Of a DNA stretch of 28,933 bases, positions 20,974 through 28,933 are shown piece by piece (the stretch's first letter is position 1; every line of letters starts with the position of its first letter). The translations under genes and the position numbers were made by a program. Origin of the DNA: an uncultured Bacilli bacterium (GTDB lineage: Bacteria > Bacillota_I > Bacilli_A > RF39 > UBA660); contig CANPYA010000002.1 of NCBI GenBank assembly GCA_947587565.1, positions 1 through 28,933 of the forward strand, in the 5' to 3' direction. The notes under the pieces were generated by a model, which saw only the letters and a list, made by a program, of their open reading frames with translations, had not been told where the DNA came from and searched no databases.

Positions 20974-22527
20974 ATGAATAAACAAAATAAAATATCACTT
21001 ATTTTAGGAGTATTAGTTTTAACAGTGTTAATAGTAACATCATCGTTTGCCTTTTTTCAAATAACAAATACAGATAGTAGTACTGATACAAATTTTTCTG
21101 GAGAATTAGAAGATATAGAAGATTATGGTAAATCAGTCTTAAGTGGAGGAATAGAAGGATATCATATAAATATCTTAGCCAGTGATATGGCCCCATCCAA
21201 AATAGGAACGCATTATTATGGAACAATAGATCCAGATAGTAATTATAGTTTAGAAAGAAAAAATTATGAGATATCTAATGTAAGTATAATAGATGGAGTA
21301 AATAATGAAAATGTTGAATATACATGTACATCAGAATTATCTATAACTTTAGAAGGTTCATTAATAGAAACAAAAGAAGATGGTTCATATTATATTCAAA
21401 AAGGAGATGGAACATTATATTTAAGTGGAAGTAAATTAAGAATAGATAAAAGACAAATAGATTTAAAAGAATTAATAGAAAGTGCAACACCAAATGAAGA
21501 AGGAATAAAAGAATATAAAAAGACATTAACATACATAATAAGTAAAGGAAATCCTGGAACATTAAATGTTGATTTTGATATAATTAATAGAGATGTAGTA
21601 CAAAATGATATAGCAGGAAAAAAAATAGAAATAACCTTAAGAAATAGTAATTTACAATGTGAAGTAAGTGGAAGGAAGGTATATGCAATTATAGATACTG
21701 GTGCTTATTTTAATCAATATGTTGGTACAACATATCGTTCAGATGCATATATAGATAAAATAGTAAGTGCATCATTTGTAGACTATGTACCAAATGATTT
21801 AGAAGGAGACAAAATAATAACATATTGGGATTTGTCATCATCTAAAAATAATAGTGTCATAGGATGGCTAGAAGCAACTGAAGAAAATCCCGAAGAATAT
21901 AATTTATATATTGGCTCAAAAGATAATATATATGTAACATATTTACCTTATTCTTTTGCTAAAATGACTAATTTAAAGGAAATCAACTTTGATAATTTAA
22001 ATACAAGTGAAGTAACCATTATGGAATATATGTTTTCTTCTGATAGTAAATTAACCACCTTAGATTTAAGTACCTTTGATACATCTTCTGTAACTGATAT
22101 GAATTCTATGTTTTATAATTGTAGTAAATTAACCACATTAGATTTAAGTACCTTTGATACATCAAAAGTAACCAAAATGGGTTCTATGTTTTATAATTGT
22201 AGTAAATTAACCACATTAGATTTAAGTACCTTTGATACATCACAAGTAACCGATATGAGTGATATGTTTTATGAATGTAGTAATTTAACCACATTAGATT
22301 TAAGCAACTTTGATATCTCATCTGTAACCGATATGAGTGCTATGTTTTATGACTGTAGTAATTTATCAAGTTTAGATTTGAGTAATTTTACATTTGATAA
22401 TGTAACTAATGTATTTGGAACATTCTCTTCAGTTCCGTCATCTTGTCAAGTCAAAATAAAATCTAGTCAAAAAGAAACATTTGAAAACAAATTCTCATAT
22501 AAATTCACTCCATCCTATGTCGATTAA
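20974..22527 (+). CDS. BspA-like leucine-rich-repeat surface protein
   Basis: 517 residues. N-terminal signal or membrane segment (SLILGVLVLTVLIVTSSFAFF, residues 8-28, recalls the signal of camelysin/TasA-type secreted proteins). A beta-rich region follows to about residue 235, then a linker. From about residue 340 come repeats of the DUF285/BspA type with the pattern FDTS-x-VTDM-x-x-MFY-x-CS-x-LTTLDLS. No C-terminal LPxTG, membrane segment or lysine tail is visible, so the protein is either released or held by its N-terminus. Such proteins commonly mediate binding to host or bacterial surfaces; the ligand here is unknown. The start at ATG 20974 follows AAAAGGAGTAG (20957-20967); a TTG at 20968 is less likely. 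Codon choice favours ATA/GGA/ACA, unlike the DNA-polymerase genes that follow. Confidence 0.85.
   Translation: MNKQNKISLILGVLVLTVLIVTSSFAFFQITNTDSSTDTNFSGELEDIEDYGKSVLSGGIEGYHINILASDMAPSKIGTHYYGTIDPDSNYSLERKNYEISNVSIIDGVNNENVEYTCTSELSITLEGSLIETKEDGSYYIQKGDGTLYLSGSKLRIDKRQIDLKELIESATPNEEGIKEYKKTLTYIISKGNPGTLNVDFDIINRDVVQNDIAGKKIEITLRNSNLQCEVSGRKVYAIIDTGAYFNQYVGTTYRSDAYIDKIVSASFVDYVPNDLEGDKIITYWDLSSSKNNSVIGWLEATEENPEEYNLYIGSKDNIYVTYLPYSFAKMTNLKEINFDNLNTSEVTIMEYMFSSDSKLTTLDLSTFDTSSVTDMNSMFYNCSKLTTLDLSTFDTSKVTKMGSMFYNCSKLTTLDLSTFDTSQVTDMSDMFYECSNLTTLDLSNFDISSVTDMSAMFYDCSNLSSLDLSNFTFDNVTNVFGTFSSVPSSCQVKIKSSQKETFENKFSYKFTPSYVD
22075..22386 (+). repeat. Four 78-bp in-frame tandem repeats
   Basis: Units begin at 22075, 22153, 22231 and 22309, each at TTTGAT, and each encodes one 26-residue BspA-type module. 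Long stretches are identical between units, including synonymous positions, for example through TTAACCACATTAGATTTAAG. Confidence 0.9.
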
Positions 22528-22552
22528 TAAATATAAAATTATATAATAAAAC

Positions 22553-22577
22553 AAGGAAGACTAACCATCTTCCTTTT
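22553..22577 (+). terminator. Terminator of the BspA-like gene
   Basis: AAGGAAGA (22553-22560) pairs with TCTTCCTT (22568-22575) around CTAACCA, followed by TT. Confidence 0.75.
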
Positions 22578-22585
22578 AAAGTGCA

Positions 22586-22614
22586 ATAAAAAACTTAGCA
22601 ATTCTTACTAAGTT
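22586..22614 (-). terminator. Terminator of rpmB
   Basis: AACTTAG (22592-22598) pairs with CTAAGTT (22608-22614). On the minus strand the stem is followed by a T-run. Confidence 0.75.
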
Positions 22615-22618
22615 ATAT

Positions 22619-22777
22619 TTATTTCATTTTTTTAGCTTCTCTTGCACTAATTATTACTTTTTTACCATCAATAGTTTTCTTTTGTAAATTAGGTTTTTGT
22701 ACTCTTTTTGTAGCATTTAAAGCGTGGCTTCTTAAATTACCTGTTAAAGGTTTCTTGTTTGTTATCTTTTTTGCCAT
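22619..22777 (-). CDS. rpmB: 50S ribosomal protein L28
   Basis: 52 residues, cytoplasmic, part of the large ribosomal subunit. KKPLTGNLRSHALNATKR followed by PNLQ and VIISAREAKK matches L28 clearly. It is shorter than the usual 60-64, ending just after the SARE region. The cysteines of zinc-binding L28 versions are absent. A frame from 22834 adds 19 residues but crosses AAAGGAGG, which lies just upstream of the ATG at 22777, so the short form is used. Confidence 0.92.
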   Translation of the reverse strand: MAKKITNKKPLTGNLRSHALNATKRVQKPNLQKKTIDGKKVIISAREAKKMK

Positions 22778-22805
22778 ATCGAATGCCTCCTTTTTTTCTT
22801 TAAAA

Positions 22806-22834
22806 ATATTATCATATAATAAAAGATATGTCAA
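22806..22834 (-). promoter_or_regulatory. Promoter of rpmB
   Basis: On the minus strand: consensus TTGACA (22829-22834), 17 bases, TAATAT (22806-22811). Confidence 0.6.
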
Positions 22835-22848
22835 TTAGTTTTAAATAA

Positions 22849-22857
22849 TGTTATAAT
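22849..22857 (+). promoter_or_regulatory. Extended -10 of the dnaE-polC operon
   Basis: TGTTATAAT with no consensus -35, followed by AGGAGG and the ATG at 22877. It lies back to back with the rpmB promoter. Confidence 0.55.
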
Positions 22858-22876
22858 ATTTTTAGGAGGTTTTAAA

Positions 22877-25744
22877 ATGTACATACCACTTCATATTACA
22901 ACTGATTATACAATTTTAAAAAGCCTAATCAAAGTGAAAGATTTAGTGAATTTTTGCGTTAAAAATAATATCAAAAGTTGTGCCATTTGTGATGAAAATA
23001 TGTATGGGGTTATGGAATTTTATAAACTAGCAAAAAATAATAATATAAAACCAATTATTGGATTAGATATAACTTTATTAAATAAGCATTTATATTTATA
23101 TGCCGAAAATTATTTGGGATATAAAAATTTACTTAAGATAAATACGATTATTAGTGAAAGAAATATTACGGTTCATGAACTAGAAAATTATAGTGATAAT
23201 ATTTTATTAATTATTCCGTATGATAGTATAGATATTGCTAAAGAAGTAGGATTCTTTAAAGATATTTACTATGGTTATGAAAATAAAGAAGAATTACAAA
23301 ATTTAAGGGTTAAAAGTGATAATGTCGTTTTTGTTCATAATATCAATGCATTTAAATTAGCCGATAATAAATATTTACCCTATTTAGATAAATTAAGAGA
23401 AAGTGAAGTAGTTAAATATACCCATAATTATTTCGATTTTGATTTAAGTGAGTTTGATTTAAAAAAGTTAGATGAAGTAAATAACTTAATGAATGTGGAA
23501 ATGCCCCAAAATGAGAGATATATACCCAAATATAAAGAAGGGGAAGATAGTTTTAATTATTTATATAATTTATGTGTTAAAGGACTTAAAAAAAGATGTA
23601 ATAATATAATTACGAAAGAATATAGTGAAAGATTAAAATATGAATTATCGGTTATTAAAAAGATGGACTTTGTCGATTACTTTTTAATTGTCTATGATTA
23701 TGTTTTATATGCCAAAAAGAATGGTATTTTAGTTGGCCCCGGAAGAGGTAGTGCCGCTGGTTCCTTAGTTAGTTATGTTATTGGGATAACGGATATTGAC
23801 CCCATTAAATATAACTTATTATTTGAAAGATTCTTAAATTATGAAAGAGTAACGATGCCGGATATTGATATCGACTTTGATAGTACTAAAAGAGATGATG
23901 TAATTAATTATGTTAAAAATAAATATGGGGAAGAGCAAGTTTCCGGGGGTCTTACTTATGCGACTTTAAAAACTAGATTAGTTTTAAGAGATATTGGAAA
24001 GATTATTAAAGTAGAGGAAACACTATTAAATAAATTTTTAAAAGTAATTGATCGGGATTTAACTTTAAAAGATAATTTACAAAAAAAAGAAGTTAAATTA
24101 TATTTAGAAAGATATCCCGAAATTAAAAAATTATATGAAGTAAGTTATCATTTAGAAGGATTAAAGAAAAATTTTAGTACGCATGCGGCGGGGATTGTTA
24201 TTGCTAGTAAACCTTTAGATGAAATTATTCCGATGTATAAAAATGGGGATGTCTATTTGTGTGGGGTACCTATGGAATATTTAGAAGAAATTGGTTTATT
24301 AAAAATGGATTTCTTAGCCTTATCTAATCTTAATTTAATTAGTCATATTATAAGTCAAATACCGGGATTTAATTTAAGTAAGATTCCTTTAGATGATAGT
24401 GAGGTTTATAAATTATTTTGTAATTCCGATACGGATGGTATATTTCAATTTAATACTTATGCTTTTAAAAGTATGTTAAAAAAATATAAACCACAAAATT
24501 TTTCCGAGTTAGTCGCCTCAATTGCCTTAGTTCGTCCGGGTCCTTCCCAAGAGTTAGCTACTTATATCAAGCGCAAAAATGGGCAAGAAAAGATCACTTA
24601 TTTTACAGACTCTTTAAAAGATATCTTAAAAGAAACTTATGGGGTTATTGTCTATCAAGAACAAGTTATTAGTATTCTAGTTAAAATGGCATCATTTAGT
24701 TATGCGGAAGCGGATAATATTAGAAGAGCTATGGCTAAGAAAAAAGAAGATATTATTATTAAAGAAAAAGATAATTTTATTAAAAGAAGTATGCAAAATG
24801 GTTATGATAAGTCTTTAGTGGAAGATATTTTTAATCATATCTTAAAGTTTGCTTCTTACGGATTTAATAAAGCTCATTCGGTATCTTATGCTTTAGTTAG
24901 TTATCAAATGGCTTATTTAAAAGTACATTATAAATCTTTATTTACTTTTGAATTATTAGATAGTGCTTTAGGCAATAGTGAGAAAGTTAAAAATTATTTA
25001 ACCGATTTAAAAAAAGAACATTTACAAATAAGTCCTGTTAGGGTTAATTATTCCGAAGAAAGATTTATTTTAAGAAATAAAACAGTTATCTTACCTTTTA
25101 AAATGATTAAAAATATTAAAACGGATGTCGTTAAACAAATAATGAATGAAAGAAGTAAAGGTTTATTTACGGATATTTTTGACTTTTTTGAAAGAACTTG
25201 CACCTTTATGAAAGAAAATGATTATCTAACTTTAATAAATGCGGGGGCTTTACAAGAATTTGGGGTAAATACCCATACTTTAATCGAAAACTTGGAAGAA
25301 TATCTAAATTATGGTAGTTTAAGAAAAGATTTAGGAGAGTATGCTTTAAAGCCTAGTGTTAAAGAATATATAGAATATGATCAAAATATTTTAAGAGAAA
25401 AAGAATTAAACAGTTATGGTTTTTATATATCAAATCACCCCGCAAGTAAATATAGTGACAAGATGGTTATGAAATTAGAAAAAATTAATGATTATTTATT
25501 TAAGAATTGTCTTTGTTATGTTATGATAGATAATATCAGTAAGATTAAAACCAAAGATAAGGAAGATATGGCTTTTATTGAGGCAAGTGATGATACTGGT
25601 AAATGTGAATTTGTTGTATTTCCGAAGTATTTTTATCTGTTACAAAATTTAGCAAAAAATGATATGATAAAAGTATGGGGTAAAGTTAGTAAAAGATACG
25701 ATAAAATAAATGTTTTAATAAGTAATGTAGTAAAGGATGAATAG
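22877..25744 (+). CDS. dnaE: DNA polymerase III alpha subunit, DnaE type
   Basis: 955 residues, at the short end for DnaE. Domain order: PHP (1-about 200), palm/fingers, then a C-terminal OB-fold. Catalytic aspartates are Asp329 and Asp331 in MPDIDIDFD, plus Asp478 in LLKMDFLALS. GPGRGSAAGSLVSYVIG and THAAGIVIAS also match. In the PHP domain several metal ligands are lost: LHITTD replaces the usual LHxHS, and CDENMYG replaces the usual DH-x-x-x-x-G. An inactive PHP is likely. The OB fold is recognisable from YVMIDNISKIKTKDKEDMAF and GKCEFVVFPKYF. In Bacillus-type replication, DnaE extends primers that PolC then elongates. A strong AGGAGG site precedes it, and the polC start is two bases away. 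Confidence 0.95.
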   Translation: MYIPLHITTDYTILKSLIKVKDLVNFCVKNNIKSCAICDENMYGVMEFYKLAKNNNIKPIIGLDITLLNKHLYLYAENYLGYKNLLKINTIISERNITVHELENYSDNILLIIPYDSIDIAKEVGFFKDIYYGYENKEELQNLRVKSDNVVFVHNINAFKLADNKYLPYLDKLRESEVVKYTHNYFDFDLSEFDLKKLDEVNNLMNVEMPQNERYIPKYKEGEDSFNYLYNLCVKGLKKRCNNIITKEYSERLKYELSVIKKMDFVDYFLIVYDYVLYAKKNGILVGPGRGSAAGSLVSYVIGITDIDPIKYNLLFERFLNYERVTMPDIDIDFDSTKRDDVINYVKNKYGEEQVSGGLTYATLKTRLVLRDIGKIIKVEETLLNKFLKVIDRDLTLKDNLQKKEVKLYLERYPEIKKLYEVSYHLEGLKKNFSTHAAGIVIASKPLDEIIPMYKNGDVYLCGVPMEYLEEIGLLKMDFLALSNLNLISHIISQIPGFNLSKIPLDDSEVYKLFCNSDTDGIFQFNTYAFKSMLKKYKPQNFSELVASIALVRPGPSQELATYIKRKNGQEKITYFTDSLKDILKETYGVIVYQEQVISILVKMASFSYAEADNIRRAMAKKKEDIIIKEKDNFIKRSMQNGYDKSLVEDIFNHILKFASYGFNKAHSVSYALVSYQMAYLKVHYKSLFTFELLDSALGNSEKVKNYLTDLKKEHLQISPVRVNYSEERFILRNKTVILPFKMIKNIKTDVVKQIMNERSKGLFTDIFDFFERTCTFMKENDYLTLINAGALQEFGVNTHTLIENLEEYLNYGSLRKDLGEYALKPSVKEYIEYDQNILREKELNSYGFYISNHPASKYSDKMVMKLEKINDYLFKNCLCYVMIDNISKIKTKDKEDMAFIEASDDTGKCEFVVFPKYFYLLQNLAKNDMIKVWGKVSKRYDKINVLISNVVKDE

Positions 25745-25746
25745 TA

Positions 25747-28700
25747 ATGGATGAATTAAAAAGATTTTTAAATAGTATAAATATGACTTATAATGAAGAA
25801 CTTAATAATACCGATATTTTAAAAGTTGTTTATAATAGAGATAGTGAATTATATAATGTCTTTTTACATAGTGAAAATGTCTTAAGTTATGATGTTGTAA
25901 ATAGTCTTTTTTTAGCAGCCAAGAATAAAATTAATGGTAAAGATAAATGCTATATAACTTTAGTGTATGATAAGATAACTGATGATGATATTAAAAACTA
26001 TTTAAAAGAAATAATGAAATGGATTATCTTTGAACATCCTTCTTTAATGGCATTAGAAAATAGTTTTAAAGATGTTTCAGATGGCGTTATTAATTTTGAA
26101 GTAGCATCTAAAAGTGAAGAAGCCTCTCTTTTAAGTATTCAAGATAAAATATTGAGTGATTTAAAAAATTATGGTTTACCTAATTTAAAAGTTAATGTAA
26201 GTATTAGTGAAGAAAAGAATGCCGAGCTTAAAAAAGAAATTGGGTTAAGTAAAGAAATTAGTATGGAAAAGAAAGAAGATAGTCCCGTTATTATAGGGTA
26301 TCATCAAGATGGAGATGTTACTTTAATTAAAAATATTGTGGGAGAACAAAAAAATGTTATTTTAGAAGGTTATGTTTTTGGTATTGATGATAGTGTAAGG
26401 AAGGGTCAAAAAGGAACGGCTTATATAGTAAATTTAAAGGTCAGTGATAAAACTGATAGTTTTATGGTGAAGTTTGTTCGGTTTAAAGAAGAAGAATATA
26501 ATAAAATTAAAAAGGGTGTTAAGGTAGGTAATTGGTATCGTTTTGTGGGTAATGTCGAAATGGATAATTATCTAAGACAAATGGTATTCACCGGTAAAAG
26601 CATTGAAAGTATTCCGAGTAAAGATGTTGTAGTTACTGATGATGCCGAAGAAAAGCGGATTGAACTTCATACTCATACGATGATGAGTGCGATGGATGGG
26701 GTAATTGATGCTAAAAAATTAGTTAAATTTGCTCATAAATTAGGTCATAAAGCGGTCGCCGTTACAGACCACGATTGTTTACAATCTTATCCGGATTTAT
26801 ATCATACTGTTTGTGATATTAATGCCGGTATTGAAAATGAAGAAGATAAATTTAAAGTTATTTATGGTGCCGAAATGAGTATCGTTAATAACGAAAATGA
26901 TTTAATTTATAATTTAAAAGATTATGATTTATTAAATGATGAATATGTCGTATTTGATACCGAAACTACTGGGTTTACGCCTTTTAAAGACCAAATGATT
27001 GAAATTGGGGCTGTTAAAATTAAGAATGGTGAGGTATTAGATCGTTTTGATGAACTTATTAATCCCGGTAGAAAACTTCCCCAAAAAATTGTGGATTTAA
27101 CGAATATAACTGATGAAATGCTAGCGGATAAAGATAGTGAAGAGAATGCGACGAAGAGATTTTTAGAGTTTGCTAAAGATTTACCAATGGTGGCTCATAA
27201 TGCCAAATTTGATATTGGTTTTATGAGTGCGGCGATGAATAAATATGAACTTGGGGAGTTTAAAAATACCGTTATTGATACAATGAGTATGGCGAGAACT
27301 TTATATCCTGAATGGAAGAATCATAAATTATCGACTTTAGTTAAGAATTTAGATGTGCCTTGGGATGAAAGTGCCCACCATAGAGGTGATTATGATGCCG
27401 AAGGTACAGCGATTGCTTTCTATAAAATGTGTAAGGTTTTAAATAACCGAAATATTGAAACGACAACAAAGTTATATAATTCCGTTGATTTAGATGAATT
27501 ATTAAAATTCTCAAGACCTTTTCATATGACGGTTTTAGTTCAAAATAAAGTGGGCTTAAAAAATTTATTTAAGTTAATTAGTTATGCGAATACCAAATAT
27601 CTTTTTAGAGGCGATCAAACTAAATTACCAAGAAATGAACTTAATGCTCATAGAGAAGGATTACTTTTCGGTAGTGGTTGTGTTAATGGTGAGATTTTTG
27701 AAGCAGCCTTCACTAAAGAAGATGAAGAACTTGCGAAAATGATGCAATATTATGACTATATTGAAGTCCAACCTCCAGAGGTTTATACCCATTTAATCGA
27801 TATGGAATCATCACCAATTAAGTCTTTAGCGGATATTATCGATCATTTAAAAAGAATTATAAGAGTTGCTGATGAAGCTGGAGTTTTAGTTTGTGCGACT
27901 AGTGATGCTCATCATTTAACTAGAGAGGATAAAATAACAAGAGACATAATTATTGATCAAAGATTCAATGGTAAAATTCACCCTTTAAATAAAAGAGGGG
28001 TAAGAATACCAGATATGCATTTTTATACAACTAATGAAATGCTTGAGGCGTTCTCATTCTTAGACGCTGAAAAACAAAAAGAAATAGTTATTACTAATCC
28101 GAAAATTATTGCAGATAAATGTGAAATAGTCGAAGTTATTATTGAAACTGGTGGCGTGCCTTTTGCACCGAAAATTGAAAATTCCGCCCAAATAGTCGAA
28201 GATATGGTTTATACGAAAGCGAAAGATTGGTATGGAGATCCTTTGCCTGATAATATACGGGATAGAATTGAACAAGAATTAAAAGGGATTATCGGGGGTG
28301 GCTTTGATGTTATTTATTTAATTGCCCAAAAATTAGTTAAAAAAAGTAATGATGATGGTTTCTTAGTTGGATCTCGGGGTTCCGTAGGTTCATCCTTTGT
28401 AGCAACGATGATGGGTATAACGGAAGTTAACCCTTTGCCTAGTCATTATCGTTGTCCAAAATGTAAACATTCCATTTTTAAAGATGAAAATGGCGAAGAT
28501 TTAGCTATTAAATATAGTATTGGTTTTGATTTACCAGATAAACTTTGTCCTAAATGTGGTACAAAAATGATTAAAGATGGTGAAGATATGCCATTTGCTA
28601 CTTTCTTAGGTTTTAATGCTGATAAAGTTCCTGATATTGACCTTAACTTTTCAGATTTAAATCAAGCAGCAGCGCATGAATATACCAAAGTTTTATTTGG

Positions 28701-28933
28701 TGAAGATAATGTTTATCGGGCAGGAACAATTGGTACGGTTGCGGAAAAAACAGCTTATGGTTTTGTAAAAGGTTATTGTGAAGAAAAAAATATTGTTATG
28801 CGGAATATTGAAATTGAAAGATTAGCAGAAGGATGTGTTGGCGTTAAAAGAACAACGGGTCAACATCCAGGAGGTATTGTTGTTATTCCTGGTTATATGG
28901 ATGTCTTTGATTTTACGCCTTATCAATATCCTG
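25747..28933 (+). CDS. polC: DNA polymerase III PolC, truncated by the window end
   Basis: 1062 residues are visible of an expected 1400 or so; the stop lies beyond the window. Domains in order: an N-terminal region, OB-fold, then a split PHP with LHTHTMMSAMDG (His308 and His310) and VTDHDCL. Inserted in it is a DEDDh proofreading exonuclease (VFDTETTG with Asp404 and Glu406, AHNAKFDIGF, HHRGDYDAEGT). After the exonuclease come the rest of PHP (TSDAHHL) and the polymerase core. The core has a four-cysteine zinc motif (Cys903, Cys906, Cys934, Cys937) and the catalytic PDIDLNF (Asp963 and Asp965). All motifs are intact. It starts two bases after dnaE with AAGGA as ribosome site, so the two polymerases are co-transcribed. 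Confidence 0.96.
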   Translation, partial: MDELKRFLNSINMTYNEELNNTDILKVVYNRDSELYNVFLHSENVLSYDVVNSLFLAAKNKINGKDKCYITLVYDKITDDDIKNYLKEIMKWIIFEHPSLMALENSFKDVSDGVINFEVASKSEEASLLSIQDKILSDLKNYGLPNLKVNVSISEEKNAELKKEIGLSKEISMEKKEDSPVIIGYHQDGDVTLIKNIVGEQKNVILEGYVFGIDDSVRKGQKGTAYIVNLKVSDKTDSFMVKFVRFKEEEYNKIKKGVKVGNWYRFVGNVEMDNYLRQMVFTGKSIESIPSKDVVVTDDAEEKRIELHTHTMMSAMDGVIDAKKLVKFAHKLGHKAVAVTDHDCLQSYPDLYHTVCDINAGIENEEDKFKVIYGAEMSIVNNENDLIYNLKDYDLLNDEYVVFDTETTGFTPFKDQMIEIGAVKIKNGEVLDRFDELINPGRKLPQKIVDLTNITDEMLADKDSEENATKRFLEFAKDLPMVAHNAKFDIGFMSAAMNKYELGEFKNTVIDTMSMARTLYPEWKNHKLSTLVKNLDVPWDESAHHRGDYDAEGTAIAFYKMCKVLNNRNIETTTKLYNSVDLDELLKFSRPFHMTVLVQNKVGLKNLFKLISYANTKYLFRGDQTKLPRNELNAHREGLLFGSGCVNGEIFEAAFTKEDEELAKMMQYYDYIEVQPPEVYTHLIDMESSPIKSLADIIDHLKRIIRVADEAGVLVCATSDAHHLTREDKITRDIIIDQRFNGKIHPLNKRGVRIPDMHFYTTNEMLEAFSFLDAEKQKEIVITNPKIIADKCEIVEVIIETGGVPFAPKIENSAQIVEDMVYTKAKDWYGDPLPDNIRDRIEQELKGIIGGGFDVIYLIAQKLVKKSNDDGFLVGSRGSVGSSFVATMMGITEVNPLPSHYRCPKCKHSIFKDENGEDLAIKYSIGFDLPDKLCPKCGTKMIKDGEDMPFATFLGFNADKVPDIDLNFSDLNQAAAHEYTKVLFGEDNVYRAGTIGTVAEKTAYGFVKGYCEEKNIVMRNIEIERLAEGCVGVKRTTGQHPGGIVVIPGYMDVFDFTPYQYP

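Noticed and set aside
28060..28275. Minus-strand open frame inside polC
   Set aside because: Antisense to the conserved polymerase region; no ribosome site.
1..28933. Mycoplasma-type genetic code (TGA as Trp)
   Set aside because: Trp is encoded by TGG throughout the genes read, none needs TGA as Trp, and one gene ends in TGA.

Overview
The window is visibly AT-rich and reads with the standard bacterial code: tryptophans are TGG, and one gene (cvpA-like, ending at 4612) stops at TGA. It carries PolC as well as DnaE, RNase HIII, TmcAL, a GtrA-type locus, a BspA-like leucine-rich-repeat protein and a PQTG/sortase-type surface protein. Together these point to a low-GC Firmicutes/Bacilli relative, probably one of the small-genome, gut-associated lineages near Mollicutes/Erysipelotrichia that still have a decorated cell envelope. 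The species cannot be named from sequence alone.

Layout. (1) 1-1786: the 3' end of a cysteine-rich Ig-like surface protein, then an unrecognised two-TM protein with an internal duplication. (2) 1774-7160: housekeeping block tmcAL-rnhC (minus), cvpA-like-trxA (plus), a single-domain IMPACT/YigZ protein (minus) and uvrC (plus). From memory this is a compressed version of the Bacillus rnhC-zapA-yshB-polX-mutS2-trxA-uvrC neighbourhood. (3) 7196-9106: a secreted protein built of 30-residue cysteine repeats with a sortase-like tail, then a complete tRNA-Thr(CGT). (4) 9300-11181: a four-TM protein and a transglutaminase-like protein. (5) 11230-20404: an envelope locus with a stand-alone GtrA, an AMP-forming acyl ligase, and a tight operon. 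The operon holds a tandemly duplicated pair (phosphodiester glycosidase plus membrane-anchored partner), a GT2-GtrA fusion, a PAP2 phosphatase and a TroA/ZnuA-like lipoprotein with no histidines. (6) 20438-22577: an XRE regulator opposite a strong promoter overlapped by an inverted repeat, then a BspA-like repeat protein. (7) 22586-28933: rpmB (L28) on minus, then dnaE and polC two bases apart; polC runs off the window.

The most unusual part is the 13.5-19.5 kb operon. A lipid-linked sugar made by the GT2 domain could be flipped by the GtrA domain. The lipid phosphate could be recycled by PAP2. The two anchored phosphodiester glycosidases could trim a glycan-phosphate bond outside the membrane, each with its own NTF2/TcaA-like partner. 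The individual families are recognisable; the combined role is inference.

Starts were chosen by Shine-Dalgarno placement, so several genes are shorter than their longest open frame. Promoter, terminator and operator calls are by eye.
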